The notes under the pieces were generated by a model. The model saw only the letters and a program-made list of their open reading frames with translations. It was not told the origin of the DNA and ran no database searches. Of a stretch of 64,000 bases of DNA, positions 19,122 to 30,050 are shown in pieces (position 1 is the stretch's first letter; every line of letters starts with the position of its first letter). The DNA is from Pseudomonas poae (GTDB lineage: Bacteria; Pseudomonadota; Gammaproteobacteria; Pseudomonadales; Pseudomonadaceae). The stretch is from positions 1-64,000 of the forward strand of contig CP034537.1 in the NCBI GenBank assembly GCA_004000515.1, read 5' to 3'. Both the position numbers and the translations under genes were made by a program.

Positions 19122-19235
19122 GGCAACAATGATATCAATGTTGTCATTATTGTCTATAGAGATGGCTGTCATGAAGACTTAGACTGCAGGCTCGTCGATC
19201 CATTCATCTAACCCAGTTACCCAAAGGATTACAGT

Positions 19236-19538
19236 ATGACCAAGCTCGCCCTGTTTGTTCGCCTCGAAGCCAAACCCGGCCAGGAGGCTGCGCTTGCCGA
19301 CTTCCTGGCCAGCGCACTGCCGCTCGCCAACGCCGAGTCCGGCACCACTGCCTGGTTCGCATTGAAGTTTGGCCCTTCGACGTTCGGTGTGTTCGATGCC
19401 TTTGCCGATGAGGCAGGTCGCCAAGCACATCTGAACGGCCAGATCGCCGCGGCCTTGATGGCCAACGCCGCGACCTTGCTCAGTTCTCCGCCCAATATCG
19501 AGAAGGTCGAACTGCTTGCAGCCAAACTGCCTGCATGA
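19236..19538 (+). CDS. Antibiotic biosynthesis monooxygenase (ABM) domain protein
   Basis: An intact 100-residue protein. MTKLALFVRLEAKPGQEAAL, then ALKFGPSTFGVFDAFADEAG match the ABM/YgiN dimeric ferredoxin-like fold. Such proteins oxidise quinols or protect against reactive quinones and aldehydes without a cofactor. It lies 114 bases from the divergent GlxA-type regulator. A second ABM gene lies at 36151-36444. Confidence 0.8.
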   Translation: MTKLALFVRLEAKPGQEAALADFLASALPLANAESGTTAWFALKFGPSTFGVFDAFADEAGRQAHLNGQIAAALMANAATLLSSPPNIEKVELLAAKLPA

Positions 19539-20150
19539 CAACCCGGCCTTGACCAAATCAGGTCACGCTGCAGGATGGGGCACAAGCTCTACGCAGCGAT
19601 CCCCCCTCGATTGCACTTGCCCAGGGAGCTACCTTCCACAGCGATTGGGGGCAATATTGCAGCCAGAACTTCCAAGCTGCGTCAGCAAGCAGGGGCAACA
19701 TCAGGGCTGGCTGTGATGTTCCGATTCGTCGGGTAGTTATCGAGAAGTACCGACTGTTTGCAACGTGTCGGTACCGAGAGCCGTCTGGGCGAGCCAGATT
19801 TCCGGCCCATTGGAAGTCCGCAGTCCGCAAGCGCGGATCGATCGAGCGATTTGTTGAAAATCAACGACCTAGCATCGGGCCGTTCGGGCTAGTGAGGGTT
19901 TCTGGGGGGCGTAACGATTCGAACTCCTGCAGGGGCTCGGTGGGTGGAACCCTGCGCCAAACCTATGTAACTCAGCGCCTTGCGACCGCTGCAAACTCCT
20001 GCGGAAAGGTGCGGAATCCGGACCTTGATGCCCGCAATCCTACCAGTTCTGCCCTGGTCGGGTCACCAACCGAGCGCATCAGACAGGGCGCCAGTTCTAT
20101 TCCCGTTTGGGAATTGAACCCGCGTCAGCATCCACTCATCCGACGTTCGA
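19539..20150. other. Gene-poor junction DNA
   Basis: No frame with family character was seen on either strand. Two stretches (19905-19935 and 20095-20125) resemble tRNA 3' ends at first sight, but the stems do not pair (see rejected items). Base usage changes around 19870. It is probably remnant DNA between acquired blocks. Confidence 0.35.
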
Positions 20151-20530
20151 TCAGGCGGTGACGAACCGCTCCCGAAATGCTCGCCGGACCTGGTCGTAAG
20201 GCACAGGGCTGGTGGCGTGCGGGACCAGCGCGCTTCTGTCGCCGATGAGGTAGTTGATCCGGTAGGTGCAGTTTCCGGAGGGGTGCAGCATGCCGGCAAT
20301 CACCCGGTCGGGATTCAGAACCCGCTCCTGGATCAGGCGGTCCAGCACGCTCTGGACCTACGGCCCCAAGCCAACGAACATGGCATCTTTCAGTTCTTCG
20401 ACTTCCGCCGCGAAGTGCTACAGCAGGTACTTCCTCAGCAAGGGGTGCTTGGTCATATCCGGTGAGCCACGGTAATCGTCGTCCTTTACGAATACCGGAT
20501 AGCGCAGACATTGATTTTCGTGCGTTAGAG
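20151..20530 (-). pseudogene. 3' fragment of an unrecognised conserved gene
   Basis: On the minus strand the pieces LRYPVFVKDDDYRGSPDMTK, HPLLRKYLL, HFAAEVEELKDAMFVGLGP and RVIAGMLHPSGNCTYRINYL, ending VRRAFRERFVTA, follow each other in one frame. In-frame stops replace single codons (near 20412 and 20359) and there is no start. The HPSGNCTYRINYLIGDRSA block looks like a conserved functional core, but the family is not recognised. It overlaps the end of the LysR gene by six bases, so an insertion or deletion removed its 5' part. Confidence 0.45.
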
Positions 20531-21422
20531 AGGGCCTCGCTGCCCAAAAGCCTCACGCGCAAACTCCAAGAAAGCTGCGCAGCTTTGGAGTCATTCTTCG
20601 GTCAGGGGCATAGAGGATGTGCATTGCGGTATTCGGCACCGGGTACTGCGGCAACAGACGCACCAGTGTCCCATCGCGCAGTGCATCGCTAACCAACTCT
20701 ATCGGCTGTAGAACCACGCCTAGACCAGCTACAGCCGCTGCCAGCAGTGGATCACCTTGATTGATCGTTAATTTGCTTGTAATAGGAACATCTATACGCC
20801 CCTCCGGGCTGTCGAAGCTCCAGTGTGAGCGGCCATCAGAATAGGTAAACCCCAGACATTCCTGCTGCTGTAGATCCCACGGATTGATGATGGGAGGGCG
20901 ACGTGCAAGATAGGACGGCGCAGCGCATAAAACCATCTGATAGGGCTCCAGTGGCAATGCCTTCAACCCACTGCTCGCCAGCTCGCCGATGCGAAATACC
21001 ACGTCGTAACCATCATCAACGATATCGACCAGTTCGTTCGATAACGTTAGGTCAACAGACACCTGAGGATACCGAACCATGTATTCCAGCAGGCGTGGCG
21101 AAAGCGTGCGGATTCCGAACGTGACCGGCGCGTTGATGCGAAGGCGGCCGCTTGGTGTGCCCCGAGTGAGGGCAGCCAGGCTCTCGGCAGACTGCATGTC
21201 TGCAAGGATCAGTTTTGCTCGCGGGTAGAACGCCCTGCCGAAGTCGGTGAGGCTTTGCCTGCGCGTAGTCCGGTGCAGCAGGGAAACACCCAGATGTTGT
21301 TCGAGCATTTTCACCTGTTTCCCTACCAATTGAGGGGACAGATTCAGGTCGTCCGCAGCGGCGCTGAATGAACCCAGCTCAACTGTTTTGACGAACGTGG
21401 CCATCTGGGTCAGGCGATCCAT
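20525..21422 (-). pseudogene. LysR-family regulator divergent from quinone oxidoreductase
   Basis: The start is the ATG at 21422: MDRLTQMATFVKTVELGSFS, with HTH AAADDLNLSPQLVGKQVKML. The effector domain includes GRLRINAPVTFGIRTLSPRL and DGYDVVFRIGELASSGLKAL. The open frame stops at 20553; one extra base near 20561 separates it from the expected tail FAREAFGQRGPL, stop 20525. Length (about 300 aa) is normal. It is divergent from the MDR gene at 21559, which it probably controls, perhaps sensing a quinone or other electrophile. Confidence 0.8.
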
Positions 21423-21558
21423 TATAAACACTCTGTTTCTAGTAATACGCCATCGTAGGCATTTATCTAGCGCCAACCAATGACTAAATTTTGACACCTT
21501 TCGAGTGCCCGGATACCTTCCGGATGTACGTCGAGGCCCATTGATAAACGAGGTATTT

Positions 21559-22550
21559 ATGATGGCACGCATTGTCAGAATTCATGAATACGGTGACGCC
21601 AGCGTTCTGAAGCTGGAAGATCTGGAAGTATCGGCACCAGCAGCAAACGAGGTGCAAATTAGTGTTAAAGCTTTTGGCTTGAACCGAGCCGAAGTGATGT
21701 TCCGCAATCACGCATACCTACAAGAAGCGGAGTTCCCCAGCCGCTTAGGCTACGAGGCCGCAGGCATCGTAACGGCAGTTGGAGCGACGTAACCGAGATC
21801 ACGATTGGTGACTCGGTCGCTCTGATCCCACCTCTGGATATTGCTCGCTGGGGCACCTACGGCGAGTTGGCCAATGTACCGGCCCACCTGGTGGTAAAGA
21901 GCCCTGAGAACTTGTCCTTTGAAGAGGCTGCGGCGTCTTGGATGCAGTACGTCACCGCCTGGGGGGGATTGATTGAACAGGCGAAGCTACGTCAGGGCGA
22001 TTTTGTCATCGTTACCGCCGCGTCAAGCAGTGTTGGCTTGGCCGCCTTCCAAATGGCTCGTATGGTCGGCGCCACATCGATTGCGATCACTCGAACTCAC
22101 GCGAAGAAGCAAGCCCTACTTGATGCAGGCGCTGCGCATGTCATCGTCAGCGATGAAGAGGATATCGTCGAGCGTGTTATGACGATAACTGCCGGTCAAG
22201 GCGCTCGCGTTGTATTCGATCCTGTAGGCGGGCCGTCCTTGGAACCTCTCACGCAGAGCATGGCGCGGGGCGGAATTTTGCTGGAGTACGGCGCACTTAG
22301 CTCTGAACCGACACCATTCCCACTGTTTACCGTGCTGGGCAAAAGCCTGACTTTGAAGGGCTATCTCTACGCAGAGATTGTGGCCGACCCTGAAGCCCTA
22401 GAGAGAGCAAAGGTTTTTATTCTGCAAGGGTTGGAGTCCGGTGCGTTGCGCCCGATCATCGCAAAGACATTCACACTTAGCGACATCCAGGATGCCCATC
22501 GTTTCCTTGAAGCCAATCAGCAGATCGGCAAGATCGTGGTAACTGTCTGA
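21559..22550 (+). pseudogene. Zinc-independent MDR quinone oxidoreductase, one frameshift
   Basis: The medium-chain reductase fold starts MARIVRIHEYGDASVLKLED. The substrate-domain motif RLGYEAAGIVTAVG breaks at 21790 (one missing base), and the frame resumes in TIGDSVALIPPLDIARWGTY. The nucleotide motif ASSSVGLAAFQMARMVGA is present, and it ends QQIGKIVVTV. It lacks the zinc-binding Cys cluster, as in NADPH:quinone reductase (QOR). It is a paralogue of the intact gene at 36543. It is divergently paired with a LysR gene. Confidence 0.8.
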
Positions 22551-22918
22551 CCAGCAATTATGGGGCTGAGAGCGTAATCCTTCGGCCCCGATTCAAGCCA
22601 GCCCTGATGACCGCTTTTGGCCGATTCTGTGTATCCGTCCGGCCAACACACCTTCTTGGCCCCGACGCCAAGGCGATGGTGTCCACCTGATTTAAGTGGA
22701 CACCATTTCTAGCCTTTATGCCGCTGGGCAAACCTATTTTCCCGAGGAGTGGCGCGGCCGGGTTGGTATCAGCCAACGGACAGAGGTGTTGAGCGCAGGC
22801 TGGGAGAAAGACTCGCTTGGCTGCGCTCGCTCGATGATGAGACGCCGCCAGAGGCGGACGCCTGATCGGTCCCTCCGAAACCTGCCCATCGTGATCTCAC
22901 AAACTACAGGATAAGCAC
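22551..22918. other. Intergenic region with inverted repeat upstream of nhaA
   Basis: A possible terminator (ggggctgag ... ttcggcccc) lies at 22563-22588. A perfect 9-bp inverted repeat, GGTGTCCAC (22678-22686) and GTGGACACC (22696-22704), resembles an insertion-sequence end. The last 20 bases (AACTACAGGATAAGCAC before the ATG) match those before the UvrA-like gene (24789-24808), so this is a shared 5' region for leader-bearing genes. Confidence 0.5.
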
Positions 22919-24783
22919 ATGCCAGCCTCTTCTTTTGGTGAGTCCTCGGCGCATATCAGACGGAGACGCGTTGCCCACTATCTACGCACGGAGTCTGGCG
23001 CTGCGGTGCTGCTGGTGATCGTCACGGTTGTGGCGCTCGTGTGGGCGAACTCGCCGCTATCTAACGCCTATTTCGAGTTGTGGCACCTAGACGTCGGGTT
23101 CAACTTCGGGCCACTGCGCCTACACATGGATCTGCATCACTGGGTCAACGACGGCCTGATGGTCGTCTTCTTCTTCCTGATCGGACTGGAGGTGCGTCAG
23201 GAGTTCGCCCACGGATCGCTCCGTGACCGCAGCCGTGCCCGCCTCGCCCTGATCGCGGGGGTCACGGGAGTCGTGCTTCCCGCGCTGGTGTATGTCCTGA
23301 TCGTGAAACTAGCCGGAAGTGAGGGCCTGCACGGGTGGGGTGCGGTGGTCGGCACCGATACGGCGTTCATGCTGGGCACCTTGGCGATCGTCGGCCCGCG
23401 GCTATCGGGTCAGTTGCGCGTGTTCCTGCTCACCCTGACCGTGGTCGATGACTTCCTCGCAGTGTCCATCATCGGCATCGTCTATAGCGAGGAGATCCGG
23501 ATCGTCCCGTTGCTTATCGCCCTCGCCAGCCTCGTTGGATTGTGGTTGTTGGGGCGCACCCGCCAGTGGCGGGCGACGCCGTATGTGTTGATCGTGATCG
23601 TGCTGTGGTTCGCAACCGTGTATTCCGGCATCCATGCCTCCCTCGCCGGGATGGCCGCGGGGCTGCTGATCCCCGCCTATGCGACGCAACGTCACGGGGT
23701 CGTTGCGGCAAGACAGTTGTTCCGTGACTTCTGGCAGTCTCCGAGTGCCGCATCGGCCCGCGCGGTGGACTGCGGGCTGTCCCAGGGTATCTCGGTGAAT
23801 GAGCGGCTGCACGAGTTCCTGCGGCTGCCGACGGCGCTGCTGATCGTGCCGGTGTTCGCCTTGGCGAACGCCGGGGTGGACCTGCGTGGCGGGCTGCTCG
23901 CCGAGGCCTTTGGCTCGCCAGTCACGTGGGGCGTCATCGCAGGGCTCGTGCTCGGCAAGCTCCTGGGCATCGGGCTCACCACGCTCGTCGCCATCCGTCT
24001 CGGCCTGGGCCGGCTGCCCGAGGGCGTCGGGGTGGGGAGCGTGTTCGGTGGGGCGGCGCTGTCCGGGATCGGGTTCACCGTGTCGCTGCTCATCATCGGG
24101 CTCGCGTTCGGCACGACCTCGGACCTGGGCCGCCAGGCGACGGTCGGCGTGCTCGTGTCGATGGTGTTCGCCACGTTGCTCGGGTGGCTGATATTCAAGG
24201 TCGCCGCTCTCAAGTGGGGGGAGGAGACTGCCGATTTGCCGATGGTACTTGAGCCACCAGTCGATCCGGAAGTCGATCACATCCGCGGTCCGGAGGACGC
24301 CCAGCTCACGCTCGTGGAGTACATTGACTTCGAGTGCGCGTACTGTGCACACGCCACCGGTTCGTGGGACGATCTGCGCGCCCACTTCGGGGACGACCTG
24401 CGGTATGTGGTGCGCCAGTTGCCGCACCACCCCACGGGCCGATCGCCGCGCGGGCGTCCGAGGCGGCATCGAACCAGGGGATGTTCTGGCCGTGGCTGGA
24501 CTTCGTGTTCACCCGTCAGCATGCGCTGGAGCGAGAGGACTTGATCGGCTACGCCGCCGAGCTGGGTCTTGACATCGATCGGTTCATCGCGGATCTCGAC
24601 AGTCCCGCAGTGATAGAGCGTGTCGAGCGTGACCTCGTCAGCGCGGTCGCCAGCGGTGCGCACGTCACTCCTACGTTCTTCATCCAGGGTCGTCGTCTGC
24701 TCGGCAGTTACGACGCCCGCACTCTCACCGCAGTGCTCGAAGCCAGTCGCCGCGGCCCTCGCACTCAGGAAGTCCCGTCCTGA
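22919..24783 (+). pseudogene. nhaA: NhaA Na+/H+ antiporter fused to DsbA-like thioredoxin domain
   Basis: Residues 1-10 (MPASSFGESS) are the leader shared with 17748 and 24809. NhaA follows: LIGLEVRQEFAHGSLRDRSR, VGTDTAFMLGTLAIVGPRLS, the ion-binding pair DD in LTVVDDFLAVSIIGIVYSEE, and GIGFTVSLLIIGLAFG. About 11 membrane helices are predicted. After residue 440 comes a thioredoxin fold with CAYC in VEYIDFECAYCAHATGSWDD and the cis-Pro loop VTPTFFIQG. A C-run contraction near 24440 breaks the frame once. NhaA-thioredoxin fusions are typical of Actinobacteria, and its GC-rich codon use supports transfer. It exports Na+ in exchange for H+. Confidence 0.85.
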
Positions 24784-24808
24784 GCGGGGCGAACTACAGG
24801 ATAAGAAC

Positions 24809-27461
24809 ATGCCAAGCAATTCTTTCGGTGAATCCTCTTGTACCGCTGCGGCCAGCGGCCTCGTGCAGGTGCGTGGCGCGCGCGAGAACAACCTCAAAGA
24901 GGTGGACGTCTCTATCCCGCGGAATGCGCTGGTGGTGTTCTCGGGTGTCTCCGGCTCCGGGAAGTCCTCGCTGGCCTTCGGCACCATCTATGCCGAGGCA
25001 CAGCGACGCTATTTTGAGTCGGTGGCCCCCTATGCACGGCGCCTGATCGACCAGGCGGGCGTGCCGGACGTAGATGCGATCGACGGCCTGCCACCAGCGG
25101 TGGCGCTGCAGCAGCAGCGGGGGTCCAGCAATGCGCGTTCCTCCGTGGGCAGTGTGACCACCCTGTCCAGCCTGGTGCGGATGATGTATTCGCGCGCCGG
25201 CACCTATCCCGCCAACCAGCCAATGCTGTACGCCGAGGATTTTTTCGCCGAACACGCCGCAGGGGGCGTGCCCGGCCTGCCACGGCTTGGGTCATGTGTA
25301 CGAGGTGACCGAGGCGCTCATGGTGCCCGACCCCTCCCTGAGCATCCGTGAGCGGGCGATTGCTTCCTGGCCACCCGCCTGGCAGGGCCAGAACCTGCGC
25401 GACATCCTGGTCAGCATGGGCTACGACGTTGACCGGCCGTGGAAGGACCTGCCGAAAAAGGATCGCGACTGGATTCTGTTCACCGAGGAAACACCAACGG
25501 TGCCGGTGTACGCCGGTTTCACGCCTGCCGAAACCCGCTCCGCGCTCAAACGCAAGATGGAGCCGAGCTACATGGGCACCTTCACCGGCGCCCGGCGGTA
25601 TGTGTTGCACACCTTCGCCAATACCCAGAGCGCGCTGATGAGAAAGCGCGTATCCCGGTTCATGGAGGGCAAACCGTGCCCTACCTGCCACGGCAAGAGG
25701 CTCAAGCCCGAAGCGCTGTCGGTCACCTTCGCTGGGGTGGACATCGGCGCGTTTATGCAGATGCCGCTGGACCACTTGGCGGCATTGCTCGAACCCATCG
25801 CACAGGGCGATTTCCGCGCCCATGCAGCGGGTGCGGCTACGGACAAGGAAGCGACCCGGCGCGAGCGTGCCGAACGCGCTGCCACCGGCCATGCGGTCCA
25901 TGCGGTATCGCCCGACGTGCGCCATACCTCCGCGCTGTCGGAAGAAAAGCGCCTCGCCGCACAGCGCCTGGCTGGAGGTGTGATGGCGCGCCTGCGCCAA
26001 CTGCGCGAGCTAGGCCTGGGCTACCTGACGCTGGACCGGGCCACGCCGACGCTTTCGGCCGGCGAGTTGCAACGCTTGCGGTTGGCCACGCAATTAAGTT
26101 CCCTGCTGTTCGGCGTCGTGTACGTACTCGACGAACCCTCGGCGGGCCTGCATCCCTCCGACAGCCAGGCCCTGTACGATGCACTCGACCGGCTGCGCGA
26201 CGCGGGCAACTCGGTGTTTGTGGTGGAGCACGATCTGGACCTGATGCGCCGCGCGCAATGGCTCGTGGATGTCGGGCCGGATGCCGGGGAGCGTGGCGGC
26301 CGCGTGCTCTACAGCGGCGAGCCGGATGGCCTGCGCAAGATTGCCGAATCGCGTACTGCACGTTACCTGTTTGACGAAATTCCCGCACCCGGAAGCCGAG
26401 CACGCGAAGCGACCGGCTGGTTGGAGCTGCAGGGCATCCACCGCCATAACCTGCATGGCGTGGATGCGCGCATTCCGCTGGGCGTGCTGACAGCCGTTAC
26501 CGGCATCTCTGGCTCCGGCAAATCCAGCCTCATCGCGCAGGCCCTGCCGGAATTGATGCTGCTGCACCTGGGCCACGAGCCTGAAGACGATGCCGCCGAA
26601 AGCGCCACCAGCGAAGGGCCGGCAGTGGTCGAAGCGACCGGCGGCCATCTGGCGGGCGACGTGGACGCCATACAGCGCCTGGTGCAGGTTGACCAGAAGC
26701 CGATCGGGCGCACGCCGCGGTCGAACCTGGCTACCTACACGGGTCTGTTCGACCATGTGCGCAAGCTGTTCGCCGCCACGCCCGATGCTCGACGCCGCCG
26801 CTATGATGCCGGACGGTTCTCGTTCAACGTCGCCAAGGGGCGCTGCGAGACTTGCGAGGGCGAGGGTTTCGTTAGCGTGGAACTGCTGTTCATGCCCAGC
26901 GTGTACGCGCCGTGCCCGACCTGCCATGGCGCGCGCTACAACGAGGCCACGCTGAAGGTGCAGTGGAACGGGCGCAACATCGCCGAGGTGCTGCAGATGA
27001 CCGTGGACGAGGCCAGCGAATTCTTCGCGGGTGAAGACGCGGTGGCAAGGCCCCTGCAACTGCTGCGCGACATCGGACTGGGCTATCTGCGCCTGGGACA
27101 ACCAGCCACTGAGCTTTCCGGTGGCGAGGCGCAGCGCATCAAGCTGGCGACCGAGCTTCAGCGCAGCCAGCGCGGCCGAAGCCTGTACGTGCTCGACGAG
27201 CCGACCACCGGGCTGCACGCGTCGGATGCCGACCGGCTGCTGGTGCAGTTGCAGCGCCTGGTCGATTCCGGCAATACCGTAGTGATGATCGAGCACGACA
27301 TGCGTGCGGTGGCCCAAGCCGACTGGATGATTGACGTAGGGCCAGGCGCGGGCGCTGCCGGCGGCAGCATCGTGGTGGCGGGTTCCCCTCAGCAGGTGGC
27401 CCGAAAGTCTGGCAGCCGAACCGCTCCGTTCCTTGCACGGGAGTTGGCGCGGGCCGAGTAG
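24809..27461 (+). pseudogene. UvrA-like ABC ATPase (class II UvrA paralogue), one frameshift
   Basis: After the leader MPSNSFGESSCTAAA, two ABC modules follow: Walker A GVSGSGKSSLAFG near residue 55 and GISGSGKSSLIAQ near 570. Signatures are LSAGELQRLRLATQL and LSGGEAQRIKLATEL, with Walker B YVLDEPSAGLH and YVLDEPTTGLH. Zinc fingers are CPTCHGKR and CETCEGEGF ... CPTCHGARY. At about 884 residues it is shorter than housekeeping UvrA. Class II UvrA paralogues are linked to DNA-binding-drug tolerance rather than to UvrBC repair. One T too many at about 25244 splits the frame. Confidence 0.85.
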
Positions 27462-27540
27462 CTTAGTTTGCCAAATGTTGCCAGCTTCGCGGGGCATTGA
27501 TCGTCGCCATACGGTGGTGACGGTCGCTGCCCGAGTCGCG

Positions 27541-29382
27541 TCATCCTTCCTGAGTCAGAGCAAGATAGGGATTGTTGGGCGGTATTTCGGCGAATACCAA
27601 GGACCCATTTTCGAGGAGGTAGCCATGCAGTCGGCGGGACTTCCTCGGGCCCGTGACTTCACAGGTCCAAATGTTCAGGCCATTTGGGTGCTTGCGGTGT
27701 AGCTGCAGTTTCTAAAAGCGCTTTTGCACCCACTGCCAATCCGGTTGCTTGTCTTGCCTGACCAGCGCATCCACCTGGGGATGTTCCTGCGCATAGCGCT
27801 GGAACACGCCGGGACTGACCAGGTAGGCGGTGTCGCTCACCGTATGCACGAGCGCCTTGGCGTCGTTGATGATGAGTCGCCGCGCGGCGACTCCCTGTTG
27901 CAGCCACGTCATGAAATGCTCCCCGGATGGTATCGCGACTGTTGGAGTTGATGCAGGTCCAGGCGCAGGGGTAAGTGGCAAGGGAGACGCTGCGGCTGTG
28001 GTTGGGGCAGGGACTTTCTCCACTGGATCTTCACCCTTCCCCATGTCGGCCGTGCCATCCAATCCAACCATCGCCAGCATGTCCTCCATGACGTCAGGCA
28101 CGGGCGGGGCCGCAGTCGGCAAGGCGGTATCGCTGCGAGGGCATTCCCAAGGGGGAGTCTCCTGACCTTCGGGTGCTGGCTGCCCCACGACCGCGGGCGG
28201 TGTGCCTGGTGCACCGCCGTTGATTTCCGCTGGCGTCGTGTCGATCGCCACCGTGCCTGCGAAAAGCGCTGGCCGCTCGCCGGATTCCCAGATCAGCGCG
28301 GGCGCGAGGCGCAACAGGGTGAACGAGTAGGACCAGCCGGTCGCACTGGTCACGGTCGCGCGCCAGACCGCCTTGCCGTCTGAGGTAGGCTGGAGCATGC
28401 CGTGGTCCTGCAGCACGTTGAAGACGGCGGTGTTGTTCGCAGGAATGCCGTCGATCCCCTGAGACAGCAGGTGCGCGCGCAGCTTGTCCGAGACAGTCTT
28501 GCTCACCAGCCACAGCCCATCCTCAGTGAGCCAGCCATCGGAGGCTTCCGGCTGATTCAGCTTCAACTGTTCCTTGAGCAGGAAGCGCAGCCCGTCCAGC
28601 AGCTTGCGTTGCAGCGCGTGCCTGGGCGCGGCCATGGCGCGCGCGGGATCGCCGCCCAGTTCCTGTGCCACAGAAGCGCGATCAGCCTGCACGACCAGTT
28701 CACCCAGCACGCCGGCGTGCTCGTACTGCCCGGCCAAGACGTAGAGCAATGGTGCCCACAGAGACGGATAGCCGCTGAGCCAGTCTAGGAGCGGACCATC
28801 GAGCAATTGGCGGTAGAGCAGCCCTGTTGCGGCGCTGTGCAACCGGTACTCGCGGTCTTCGCGGTAGCGGAAGCGGTACGACTGGTGCAGCGGGCCGTGC
28901 CAGGGATGCCACAGCGAGCCGTCTGCCAGCTCGACCAGCAGATCGACGGCCACCTTGCCGATGTCGTGCAGCAGCGCGGCGTAAGCAACGGCGGCGGTCC
29001 AGGCTTCCGACTGCGCCGCCTGGTCTTCGGGGCTGGCGCCGATGGGCAACAGATGGGACTGCCGCAGCTTGAGCGCATAGGCGACGATCTCCAACCCGTG
29101 ATCCAGCATGCCGCCGGGGTAAGCGTGATGATGGCTCTCGGAAGCGGGGAATTGCTGGACCAGCTCGGCGTAGCGCTCCAGCGGCGTGCGGTACAGCGTG
29201 GCGAACTGCCGGCGCGACAGCGACGTGCGCTGCCAGATGTGTTCCAGCAGCTTCTGTCGGCGCGGTGTCGCCAGCAGCGATGCGGCCGATTCGGGCCGTA
29301 GCAGCCCTTTGGGGAGGTCGGTGGCGGGCGCTGGTGATGGGGCAGTGACCGGAGGCCGTTTTCGCTGGAACAGGGAGAGCAT
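27541..29382 (-). pseudogene. ICE MobH-family relaxase (TraI_2), with in-frame amber codon
   Basis: It starts at 29382 (MLSLFQRKRPPVTAPSPAPA). The TraI_2/MobH N-terminal region includes RQFATLYRTPLERYAELVQQ, SHHHAYPGGMLDHGLE and an HD-type HDIGKVAVDLLVEL. A Pro/Ala-rich linker follows, then a C-terminal domain GEHFMTWLQQGVAARRLIIN. A TAG at 27712-27714 interrupts the frame, after which the sequence continues in the same frame (KLQLHRKHPNGLNIWTCEVT ... NNPYLALTQEG) to a TGA at 27541. Loss of the last 56 residues by a point change is the simplest reading. It nicks oriT of an integrative conjugative element; no other transfer gene is adjacent. Confidence 0.8.
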
Positions 29383-29559
29383 GTGGGTGTCCTCTGGGGG
29401 GCCGGCCGGGATGCCTTTTCGCCTTTTCGAGGTAGGGCCTTTCCCCTTGCACTCCCATTCCCTTGCCTTTTCGGCCCTTTGGCCTTTAACCGCTTCGGTA
29501 TAGCGGGAAATGGGATGCGGCTCCAGCGTCAATGGGGAACCCGCTGGAGTGGAATGGTC

Positions 29560-30050
29560 AGCGTCCTTCAGGTCACGCTCGATGCCGTAGAGCTTGTTGA
29601 TCAGGCTCAGCGCCACGTCGGCACGCCCAGTCTTGCCCTTGGGCTGCACCTTTTGGGCTTCGACGAACTTGCGTCGCGCATGCGCCCAGCAGCCCAGGCG
29701 TTCGATGCCGTCGCGTGCAGCCACGGCGTTGTAACCGGCGTAGTCGTCGGTCATCAGGTAGCCGCGGTAGCCATCGAGCAGGCGTAGCGGCACCTCCTGC
29801 GCGCGGCTGGCTGTGTAGTCGAAAAGGATCACCGGCTTGTCCGGCGGCCCACCGCTTTGCACCCACATCCAGGATTGTGCCGAGGGGTCGCGTCCCGGTT
29901 CATGCAGCACCTGCAAGCGCGTTTCGTCGCAGTGCAACACGGGGTAGTCCAGCAGCTTGTCGCGCATCAGGTTGAGCAACGGTTGCAGTTGCTCGCCACT
30001 TTGGATCACCCAACGCGCCAGGGGCTGGCGTGGGATGTCGACGCCGTGGC
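29560..30050 (-). pseudogene. IS66-family transposase (TnpC) internal fragment
   Basis: The block IPRQPLARWVIQSGEQLQPL, DYPVLHCDETRLQVLHEPGR, GYLMTDDYAGYNAVA and LGCWAHARRKFVEAQKVQPK is the DDE core of IS66 TnpC. The first half and the C-terminus are missing. By chance it continues in frame into the relaxase upstream region, giving one 815-codon open frame from 30159 to 27712 that is not a real gene. The orientation and adjacency suggest IS66 inserted just before the relaxase. Confidence 0.8.

Noticed and set aside
19905-19935. tRNA-like 3' end (TTCGAA loop followed by ...CCA on the minus strand)
   Set aside because: The T-stem arms do not pair and no anticodon arm could be placed; likewise for 20095-20125.
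23402-24469. Antisense open frame (355 codons) opposite nhaA
   Set aside because: Arises from high third-position GC of the NhaA gene; no ribosome-binding site or domain.
26094-27497. Antisense open frame (467 codons) opposite the UvrA-like gene
   Set aside because: Same cause; the sense strand carries full ABC motifs.
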